Shown: positions 22,318 to 29,532 of the stretch, piece after piece
How positions within the stretch are numbered: the first letter of the stretch is position 1
Layout: every line of letters begins with the position of its first letter
DNA from: an uncultured Oscillibacter sp.
GTDB taxonomy: Bacteria > Bacillota > Clostridia > Oscillospirales > Oscillospiraceae
Length of the DNA stretch: 64,000 nucleotides
Direction: 5' to 3'
NCBI GenBank assembly: GCA_910578935.1
Contig: CAJTSM010000011.1
Location: 1 to 64,000, forward strand
Position numbers and translations under genes: made by a program
The notes under the pieces: model-generated
Seen by the model: only the letters and a program-made list of their open reading frames with translations
Told to the model about the DNA's origin: nothing
Database searches by the model: none

Positions 22318-23153
22318 ATGGATAGTTTAATATCTTTTGATGGCGCAGCCGATATAATCAATAACCTCATTAATAAGATTTCCGATGCAACAGGTTGGAT
22401 TGCTACGCGTAGTACTCCCCGACGAGAGGCTATCAATACATATATTCAGGAAATTCAGAACAGCAATTATGATCCAACAACCAAGGCAGCACTAATTTCC
22501 AATGCAAAAAAATAATTCGCGAATATACAAATCAGAGCGAAATTATTAAAAATGCTGTAAATGCCTTAAAACCATCTGCTCATCCACAACTTGTCGATGA
22601 AACTTGGCTCTCTGTATTTTTTGATAAAGCCCGTCTTGTTTTTGACACAGATTTTCAATTAATTTGGGGTAATATTTTGGCAGAAGAATGCAATGTACCA
22701 AACAGCATTCCCAAAGGGCTTCTCCACATTTTAAAACAGATGGATAAAGAAGATGCCTCTAAATTTTCTAAGGCTTGTTCTGTTTCTGTCCGCTTTGCTG
22801 ATGGTAAAGATTTTTCTAATACACCCGTAATACTACGAGGCAACAAATCGGCTTTTTATGATGATATTGGCTTAACCTTGGACACATTACTGGATTTAAA
22901 AGCGATTGGCTTAATAGAATACGAACCATCTTCCTCGGCATTTTCTGAAAGCCCCTATAGAATATCTGCTGCAGGACCCGAAATTTACTATTTTGATGAA
23001 ACATACCTCCTTCCCAAAGGTGAAACAACTTTTGACACCGGATGCGTTGTTTATACGCGTAGTGGGGCAGCTTTATGTAGAGCAATCACAGTTGAAAAAA
23101 TTGATGGCTTTTTTCAAAAATATTGTATCCCTCTTTGGAAAAACAAGGGTTAA
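22318..23153 (+). pseudogene. DUF2806-like protein with a -1 frameshift at an A-heptamer
   Basis: Two frames together encode one protein of about 278 residues. The first starts at 22318 (GGAGGGA ribosome binding site) with MDSLISFDGAADIINNLINK and hits TAA at 22513. Immediately before the stop is a run of seven A (22506-22512). Continuing in the -1 frame without a break gives IIREYTNQSEIIKNAVNAL, then LVDETWLSVFFDKARLVFDT and PKGLLHILKQMDKEDASKFS, matching the DUF2806 pattern. The gene is AT-rich compared with its neighbours, so it is probably foreign cargo between attachment site and integrase. It is either a frameshifted pseudogene or a programmed -1 frameshift. Function unknown. Confidence 0.65.
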
Positions 23154-23212
23154 ATTACTGTACCGGGCAGGATTCTCCTGCCCGGTGTTGCTATTTAGGG
23201 TCTTCTCCCTTC

Positions 23213-24333
23213 TCACATTTGGCCGCTGATGACCGCTCCGATGGTGTCCGCCGCGTCCTGCTTCATCTGTGCCGTGGCGTGGGTATAGGTGTTTAGCGTG
23301 AAGCCCGCTGAGTAGTGACCCAAGGCACTGGAGAGGGTCTTCACATCTACACCGTTTTTCAAGGATAGAGTTACGAAAAGATGTCTCATGTCGTGGAAAC
23401 GAACATGCTCCGCACCTATTGCTTTCAGGATTTTGTCATGGGCCCGGCGGAAGGCATCCGGATCGTACATCGTCCCGGTTTTAGGAGATGGGAACATATA
23501 AGGTCCACCGCCTGCTGCGGAATCGCCAACGTCCGAACGGAGTTTTGCATTTTTGGTGGGCTGACTACCAACTTCCCTTTGATGCGGTTTACCTGCTTTG
23601 TGACGGAAATTGTCCTGACTTCTGTATCCAGGTCAGTCCAGAGGAGTGCCAGCAGTTCTCCCCTTCTAAGGTCCGTAGTCAATTCCAGGTAGAATGCGGC
23701 CAGAAGGCCCCGGCGTTCCGCCTCCGCCAAGTACATTCCAGTCTTCTCCTGCGGCAAGATGCGCATTTCTTTTTTTTCCAGCTTCGGCAGTTTACAACTT
23801 TGAGTCGGATTCACAAGAATCAGCCTTTCGGCTACTGCTTGGTCTAAGCAGTTACTCAGCAGCGTATGGACGCCACGAACCACCCGGGGACTAAGACTCT
23901 TATTCTTCAACTCAGGATATCCCTTACGCTGGACCCGGCCATTCTTCTGGAGGTTGTTGTAGAACCGCTGAATTTGAATGGTCGTCAGCTTGTTCAGCAT
24001 GATTTTACCGATGCCCGGAACAATGTGGTTCTCAATATAGTTTGTGTAGTATTCTCGTGTGTTGGGGCGAATACGGGGCTCTGCGTAAATCTCGTACCAC
24101 GTCCACACCCACGTTGCCACCGTGTAACTTCCGGCCTTGGAAATGTCTAACCTCTGACCCTCTGCAATAGCCACCTTCAGCTTTTCTTTAACCTCTGCTT
24201 GGGTCCTTCCAAGGACGTTCTTGATGACCCGCTTGCCGGATTCGGAATCATATCCGGCGGTGTATCGGCCTTCCCAGCGACCGTCGGAACGTTTGCAGAT
24301 ATTCCCTTCACCGTTTGCCCTACGCTTTGCCAT
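23213..24333 (-). pseudogene. Tyrosine integrase (Tn916-like), frameshifted
   Basis: A site-specific integrase of the Tn916/phage type: N-terminal arm-binding domain (ANGEGNICKRSDGRWEGRYT), SAM-like core-binding domain, and catalytic domain. The start at 24333 (MAKRRANGEG) follows GAAAGGAGGG. The frame carrying the first catalytic Arg (TDLRRGELLALLW) is lost near 23500, just after IPQQAVDL. The remaining residues, HDMRHLFVTLSL, LGHYSAGFTLNTYTH (His and nucleophile Tyr), lie in another frame. The junction reads like an internal deletion of a dozen or so codons in front of PYMFPSPKTG. It would have catalysed integration at the nearby tRNA-Val site and is probably dead. Confidence 0.8.
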
Positions 24334-24622
24334 AGCCATCCCTCCTTTCTTCTGCCCGTAGTTCTTCATCCCTGGCAAAAGAGTAGGGCTTCAACTCACT
24401 GGCGATTCCAAGGGCCACTTGGAAGCCCGCCACAAAGCTCGCCAGAGTAGACTCCTCCAACAACGCCGCCTGTAAATCTACCAGGCCAAGGATTCTCTTT
24501 TGGTCCTCTCTGCTCACTCGGTCGGAAAGCCGCCTCCAGCTTTCTTCAATCTCTTTTTGTAGAACCGTATCTGGTTCTACGAAAAACCGCTGGCACAGAG
24601 CTCTCATGTACTCGTACTCCAT
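24320..24622 (-). CDS. Small DUF6809-like protein upstream of integrase
   Basis: A 100-residue acidic helical protein starting MEYEYMRALCQRFFVEPDTV. The C-terminal part, LASFVAGFQVALGIASELKP, resembles the DUF6809 family of short Firmicutes element proteins. AGGAGGTG precedes the ATG at 24622 with a 6-base spacer. It overlaps the integrase start by 14 bases, so the two are translated together, which suggests a role as excision or regulatory partner (inference). No DNA-binding motif is obvious. Confidence 0.6.
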   Translation of the reverse strand: MEYEYMRALCQRFFVEPDTVLQKEIEESWRRLSDRVSREDQKRILGLVDLQAALLEESTLASFVAGFQVALGIASELKPYSFARDEELRAEERRDGYGKA

Positions 24623-24767
24623 ATGTGCCACCTCCTGTCAGCGACACACATTACCATCCGGTGGCCTCAATATCCAGTGATTTTTCTATTGTTATCAAAA
24701 AGTTTGAAATTGTCTGCTGGTCGGAGGACTTTTATCATTGTTTATAGCGGGTCAAATTTTGAACTCG

Positions 24768-26705
24768 TCACATAGACATAGACGGTCCTTGGTACTCCTC
24801 ATGATCATCCGCTTTGTGACCCATTGCAATCTTCTTCTCACGAATTCGCCGCATGAGCTTACTCTCCACGTGACCGCCCGCCGGGTTGGGCGGCGGGAGT
24901 GTTTCCCAGAAAATATTGCTGACGTGATGGAGGAGCCTCACAGTACAGAGGAGAACAGACAGGACGCGTTGCCGATGGTCCAGGAGAAACTGCGCGTAGC
25001 TGTTACCTTGATTTGCGGATTGCGTCAGCCAGTATTCTGCTGCGTTTTGATCTTGTCCTACTTCTTTCCCCTGGAGGTACAGCTTGCCGAGGACATACTG
25101 TGCGTATTGATTTCCCTGATTGGCGGAGTCATTCAGCAACTGAACAGCCCTTTCGATATCTTTCGGAACACCATCACCCAGAAGGCACATCTTCCCCAGG
25201 CGATACTGAGCATATTGATTTCCCGATTCACTGGCACGCTCATACCACGACGCTGCTTCACTCATTCGTCTTTGCTCCTGTAGCAGCTTTCCCAGCATGT
25301 ACTGCGACTGTGCGTCCCCCATCGCGGCAGAGCATCGGAACCACTCCTCCGCCTTTTCATCATCCGGCAGAACACCAAGGCCATCCTGGTACGCCTTGCT
25401 CAGGTGATATGCGGCTGAGGTAAAACCCTTGCCCCACAACTGCTCCAACGTTTTTACCGCTTCTCGTTTTTCTGCCCACGTGACATCGTCATCGCAGAGC
25501 AGCGCTGCCGCTTGGCGATACTCCAGCACTTCACCATACCCTACACCTTGCGGAAGGGTTTCTGAGTCTATTTCCGACTCGTCGTTCATCTCCGCATCCT
25601 CAAAGGTGAACACGCCCAATCGTAGATTCTTCGCCTCCTGGATTACCAGATTCTTGATTGCGCGGAACTCTTTCTGCTGTGAGAGTGGCAGCCACCGTCG
25701 AGGCGTATCCTTATAGTAGTTCTCCAGCTCATCACGCAGACCGTTCCAGACTTCATAGCACTCCGCCACTTCCGGCAGCTTTGCCAACTCATCCACGACA
25801 GCATCCACCTGAGCCTTGACGGACTTTTTCAAATAGCCGTAGAACTTTTTGCCCTTGACAGTTTCCAGAGACTGTGCCAGCTCCAGCATCTTCATTTCGA
25901 TCACAGGGCTGTCGCAGAAGCCTGTCCGCATCTTCTCTATCAGCTCTCTCATAGACCGACGAGCTGCGCTGACCAAGTCCTTGTAGGAGACGTCCTTCTC
26001 CTGATAGAGCGTGTACATCTCATCCTGGAAAATATCATTCGTGAGTCTGGAGAGAATCATCTTGACGCCCTCTTTGGTCAATCGGCCCTGACTTGGATCG
26101 GCAGACCAGACCATGGCGTGGACATGAGGGTGGTGGCCTTCGTCGTGGAACGCGGCGCACCAGCGCAGCTGGTCCGACGGAATTTTCATTGCCTCCGCTA
26201 TCTCAACTTGATGAGCCTTGATCAACTTCCGCCAGCTTTCCGCGCAGTCATAGCCAAGCCGGGCTGCGTCCTCCCGCCGCAGGGACCAGATAAACGTCCA
26301 CACGTTTCCGGTGTGCGTCTCGACTTCTTTGAGGGCGGCGTCCAGTGATACTGGCCGGTTGCTGAACAGACCGTGCTCACCATGACGCTCCACGCGGGGC
26401 CGGGTGGCGATGTACCGCATATAGCCGTCTCTATCAGTGAGCTTGTGGGCGTTGGCGTCCAGCACCGCAGAGATCAACCAGGAGGCATTGCGGGTGGTCG
26501 GTGCTGAGTGATAGTCACTGTACTCTTCCAGTTCAGTGGCGTCAGGAAAATCCCGGAGCAGATTTTCGATGAGCTGCCGCTGGCCCTTTGTCACCGGGCC
26601 GCTCCCCTCCAGTCGCTCTACACGTTCGCGTGTGGCGATATACTTCATATACCCGGAGGCGCCGCCGGCCTTGATGTAACCGCTTTTCTGAATCAGCCTG
26701 ACCAT
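24768..26705 (-). CDS. MobP-type relaxase with SEL1-like repeats
   Basis: A 645-residue putative relaxase. Two repeated GYMKYIATRERVE / GYMRYIATRPRVE segments lie in the first 110 residues. The metal-binding His cluster is AAFHDEGHHPHVHAMVWSAD at about residues 182-201, the HxH arrangement of MobP-like relaxases that nick oriT. From about residue 420 to 565 there are four SEL1/TPR-like repeats (AQSQYMLGKLLQEQ, AQYRLGKMCLLGDGVPKDIE, AQYVLGKLYLQGKEVGQDQN). These probably mediate protein contacts. The last 65 residues, starting VLSVLLCTVRLLHHV, look unlike a relaxase tail and may be frame-displaced. The ATG overlaps the preceding broken accessory gene. Confidence 0.8.
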   Translation of the reverse strand: MVRLIQKSGYIKAGGASGYMKYIATRERVERLEGSGPVTKGQRQLIENLLRDFPDATELEEYSDYHSAPTTRNASWLISAVLDANAHKLTDRDGYMRYIATRPRVERHGEHGLFSNRPVSLDAALKEVETHTGNVWTFIWSLRREDAARLGYDCAESWRKLIKAHQVEIAEAMKIPSDQLRWCAAFHDEGHHPHVHAMVWSADPSQGRLTKEGVKMILSRLTNDIFQDEMYTLYQEKDVSYKDLVSAARRSMRELIEKMRTGFCDSPVIEMKMLELAQSLETVKGKKFYGYLKKSVKAQVDAVVDELAKLPEVAECYEVWNGLRDELENYYKDTPRRWLPLSQQKEFRAIKNLVIQEAKNLRLGVFTFEDAEMNDESEIDSETLPQGVGYGEVLEYRQAAALLCDDDVTWAEKREAVKTLEQLWGKGFTSAAYHLSKAYQDGLGVLPDDEKAEEWFRCSAAMGDAQSQYMLGKLLQEQRRMSEAASWYERASESGNQYAQYRLGKMCLLGDGVPKDIERAVQLLNDSANQGNQYAQYVLGKLYLQGKEVGQDQNAAEYWLTQSANQGNSYAQFLLDHRQRVLSVLLCTVRLLHHVSNIFWETLPPPNPAGGHVESKLMRRIREKKIAMGHKADDHEEYQGPSMSM

Positions 26706-27114
26706 TGATCATCCCACCCATTCTGGTACCTGACGGCGTCCCCAAGATTGATCACACCATTGGTCTGTCGAATTTCTCTGATGCACCGCGCCCGCAGACG
26801 TTCCACATCGTCCAGGGGAATCTCATTCACCGCCGCCGTGATATTTGCGATCATATCCTACTCCACGGCCAGCTTGAACAGTAGTTTGCCGATCCGAGTA
26901 CCCAGCGCCCCCAGCTTGCCGTCCAGCACATCTGCAAGGACGCGCGGGAGATAGCTGGCAGCGTTTTGCGTGTTCAGGTAGCCGGTGTAGAACCGTATTG
27001 CTTTCTCGATGTACTCGTTTTTCGTGGTACAGTTGTCTTTTGTATAGCTGTCTTCTACCTGGCTCCATGCGCCTGAGGTGAGCCAGACAGTATGCCGTGT
27101 TTTTTCCCGTTCAT
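26693..27114 (-). pseudogene. Relaxosome accessory (MobC-like) gene with two lesions
   Basis: Translation of the interval gives a mobilisation-protein pattern: TRHTVWLTSGAWSQVEDSYT, KNEYIEKAIRFYTGYLNTQN, GTRIGKLLFKLAVE, then VNEIPLDDVERLRARCIREI and RQTNGVINLGDAVRYQNGW. A perfect AAGGAGGAG precedes the ATG at 27114, but that ATG is out of frame: one base too many or too few lies in the GGGAAAAAA run at 27100-27108. A TAG at 26858-26860 interrupts the frame again after LAVE. The 53-codon remainder ends inside the relaxase start. It would have helped the relaxase bind oriT. Confidence 0.7.
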
Positions 27115-27310
27115 ACCGAAATCTCCTCCTTATTTTGATAGCGTCATGCGGAAGCCACCAACAATGGGATTTAAGGGCACTTCCGAAAATATCAGCGTCA
27201 ATCGGTTCTCCCATCCGTCAAAAAAGCGTCGGCTCCCGTCCCCGCAACTGCCCGCACTGCGGGCAGAAGTACCCGCCCTGGCGCTCGGAAAGCGCCGGGG
27301 CTTTCTCCTG

Positions 27311-27342
27311 CTATAATTTCGACCGGCTATAATTTCGACCGG
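27311..27342 (+). repeat. Perfect 16-bp tandem direct repeat
   Basis: CTATAATTTCGACCGG occurs twice in immediate succession (27311-27326, 27327-27342). Each unit includes TATAAT, so the duplication also doubles a possible -10 box. Confidence 0.9.
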
Positions 27343-28027
27343 TGGCCTCACTGACGCTTTCAGCATATTTCCCTCGATTCCACTTTGCGAAAAATCTGCC
27401 GGTCCAGTGGATTCAAAAATCAATTGCCTGCTCTTTTGTCTATTGTAGCTCAGTTTTTGGCTGTCTCAGAGGAGGCGCTGTATCGGCGCGGTTCTTCGCC
27501 GGCAAAACCTCAACACGTCCTTTTTCGGTTTGTCAGGTGCATGGGGTAGCCCTCTCGCGAAATCGCACACAGCGGCTCACAGGCGGGAACACAGGCTGAT
27601 CTGCCGTATCGCTGGTCATTCTCTTCTCAACATTCCGTCCTCCTCCCCCCTTTTGGAGTAGACGGGACTTTGCCCTGGCGAATGCGACTGCCGTATAGCA
27701 GGCTTCCATGTTTGCCCCCTGCAGGTGGGAAAACATACATCAATCAGATTATCAAGCAGATCGGGAGTTGTAGTTCCCCGAAGTCGCTTGTTGTAGTATA
27801 ATTCGCCCTGGAAAAGTCATGGAGCGGCTTAACCAGGAAATCCGCCGCACCTGAATGGTGGGGGCCTTCCCAGACGGCAATCCTGCCCTTATGCAGGTCT
27901 GCGCTTGGGTTCACCATGTGGCCAGCACCCAATGGGGTAACAATTTATCGAATGAACTCGAACGATATACACCTTAACTATATATTGCTAACACCGTGTT
28001 CGATATGACCAGATATCCTCTTTTTGC

Positions 28028-28051
28028 AGGTTTCCGATGTTTCGGAAACCT
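28028..28051. repeat. Perfect 10-bp inverted repeat
   Basis: AGGTTTCCGA (28028-28037) and TCGGAAACCT (28042-28051) around TGTT, downstream of the DUF4956 gene. It could be a weak terminator or a protein site; there is no good T-run on the minus strand. Confidence 0.6.
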
Positions 28052-28085
28052 ATCCTTGATTTTCTCATATTGTCGGTTCCATGGC

Positions 28086-28119
28086 TTTTCTGTCGCATAT
28101 CTTTTTCTGTCGCATATCT
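28086..28119 (+). repeat. Perfect 17-bp tandem direct repeat
   Basis: TTTTCTGTCGCATATCT is repeated head to tail (28086-28102, 28103-28119), followed by a degenerate third unit, TGCCGCATATGT. It lies just beyond the last gene of the CotH-VTC-DUF4956 operon. Confidence 0.9.
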
Positions 28120-28150
28120 TGCCGCATATGTGAACTCTACTTTACAAGGC

Positions 28151-28816
28151 CTATTCAAAATAGTCTCCTGAAAATTCCACTAGGACAGCGTTGCTGACGC
28201 CCTCGACCGTAGAGAGGGCCGTAATAAAACTGGTGTCCTCGCCGGAAAGCCGAATCTCGTAGGTCACCTCTGTGGAATTCTTTCCGGCAGTCTTATTTTT
28301 CAACACTTTTTTTAAAGCAGACAGCTCATTCTGAACGGCTTCAGCCGCGCTGTTATGGTATTTGACAATCAACAGGTACTGGTGCCTGCAATTTCGAACC
28401 TTGACCAGCAGGATGTAAATAAAAGCGATGAACGCCGTTCCCATAATGGAAATCAGATAAAGCCCTGCGCCGCAGGTGACGCCAATTGCCACCGTCCAGA
28501 AGAGAAATCCCACATCCAGCGGGTCTTTGACGGCGCTGCGGAAACGCACGATGGACAGGGCACCCACCATGCCCAGGGAGAGCACTACGTTGGAAGTGAT
28601 GACAATGACCATAAAGCAGGTGACCAGGCTGGTCATCACCAGCAAAATGTTAAAATTATTGTTATAAAGGACCCCCTTGTAAAAATTTCGGTAGACGGTG
28701 TAGACAATCATTCCGCAGAGAAACGCAGACAGCATACTCAGGATTACATGATTGGCAGTCAGACTCCCGGCTTCTTCCAGAAAGCTCTTTTTAAAAATAT
28801 CGGAAAACGTCATCAT
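28151..28816 (-). CDS. DUF4956 membrane protein
   Basis: A 221-residue protein of the DUF4956 family, normally encoded beside VTC-type polyphosphate polymerase domains and CotH kinases. There are four membrane helices in the first 130 residues, including MLSAFLCGMIVYTVYRNFYK and the family's conserved MVGALSIVRFRSAVKDPLDV. A cytoplasmic domain of about 85 residues follows, with an ACT-like look (TYEIRLSGEDTSFITALSTV). It overlaps the VTC gene by four bases (ATGA). The N-terminal membrane segment is nearly duplicated in the CotH protein two genes upstream. Its molecular role is unknown; it may be a membrane partner of the VTC protein. Confidence 0.9.
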   Translation of the reverse strand: MMTFSDIFKKSFLEEAGSLTANHVILSMLSAFLCGMIVYTVYRNFYKGVLYNNNFNILLVMTSLVTCFMVIVITSNVVLSLGMVGALSIVRFRSAVKDPLDVGFLFWTVAIGVTCGAGLYLISIMGTAFIAFIYILLVKVRNCRHQYLLIVKYHNSAAEAVQNELSALKKVLKNKTAGKNSTEVTYEIRLSGEDTSFITALSTVEGVSNAVLVEFSGDYFE

Positions 28817-29523
28817 CGGAACAAAAGCCTCCTTTTTTCATTTCGGCACATGACGTACTTGGAAATAGCGCACCGTTCCGTCATAGCGGTTTTCAAAATC
28901 TGAACCGTGGTGCTCGGCAAGAAACGGTCAAATTTGATCTCCAGAACCATCCGCCCCGGCTCCAGTACCTTCCGCACCTCGAAGGATTCCGAGAACATAT
29001 CGCACTCGCCGAGGGAAGCAGAGATATCCTTATCAAAGGTGATCCGCACGGCTCCTTCCCGCATCCCCCAAGCCTCCCGAAGATACTCCACTGCCACCAC
29101 AGGCCGCAGCAGCTGTGTGTGATGGCGTGCGTAGAGCTCCCGACAGAGGGGAAACGTGCTGGAGAGAAGAAAACCGTATTCCCCGGAGAGGATGTCCTCG
29201 TATTCCCGGCGGCTGAGGGAAACGCTTTCCTTGGAAACGTACTCGCCGTATTTTCGTTTGCACTCCAGGAGTATGGGGGCACCGGAGCGATTATAGCACC
29301 GAATACGGAATTTTTTCCGAAACTGATATCCAGCCTCCTTCTCCGTCAGGGAGGAGTGATGGATGTCGTCAAAGTAAACGCTGGTGACCAGGTAGCCCTC
29401 CGGGTCCGCCATGTTGGGGTCCGGGTCCGCAACGGCGGAGAGGTGGGACCTGAGCGTGTGGTAATCGCTGTCATTAATATAGTATTTCAGCTCCTGGCGC
29501 AACCGGTGTCCCAGGTATTCCAT
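28813..29523 (-). CDS. VTC domain (polyphosphate polymerase-like) protein
   Basis: A 236-residue cytosolic protein matching the VTC tunnel domain. It starts MEYLGHRLRQELKYYINDSD; the basic R/K clusters of the tunnel appear in RQELKYYI, FRKKFRIRCYN and ILLECKRKYGEYVSKESVSL, and a late acidic ligand in VLEIKFDRFLPSTT. In yeast Vtc4 this fold makes polyphosphate from ATP; bacterial relatives are mostly untested. It is sandwiched between CotH and DUF4956 genes with a 9-base gap and a 4-base overlap. The complex probably acts at the membrane. Whether it polymerises phosphate or another substrate cannot be read here. Confidence 0.88.
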   Translation of the reverse strand: MEYLGHRLRQELKYYINDSDYHTLRSHLSAVADPDPNMADPEGYLVTSVYFDDIHHSSLTEKEAGYQFRKKFRIRCYNRSGAPILLECKRKYGEYVSKESVSLSRREYEDILSGEYGFLLSSTFPLCRELYARHHTQLLRPVVAVEYLREAWGMREGAVRITFDKDISASLGECDMFSESFEVRKVLEPGRMVLEIKFDRFLPSTTVQILKTAMTERCAISKYVMCRNEKRRLLFR

Positions 29524-29532
29524 ACGTTCACC

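Larger units (their letters stand above)
27215..28150. other. Gene-poor 0.9-kb gap with repeats, edge of the element
   Basis: No convincing gene is seen. The DNA holds two small GC-rich hairpins near 27250-27300, the 16-bp tandem at 27311, the 17-bp tandem at 28086 and an inverted repeat at 28028. The stretch upstream of the MobC-like gene is the usual place for oriT in such elements, but no nick-site consensus could be fixed. A 62-codon frame at 27744-27932 on the minus strand has no ribosome binding site. Confidence 0.5.

Noticed and set aside
27420..27620. oriT
   Set aside because: The position upstream of the relaxosome gene is right, but no nick consensus or clean inverted repeat could be fixed by eye, so no feature is claimed.
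27744..27932. A 62-codon minus-strand ORF
   Set aside because: No ribosome binding site, no recognisable family and atypical composition.
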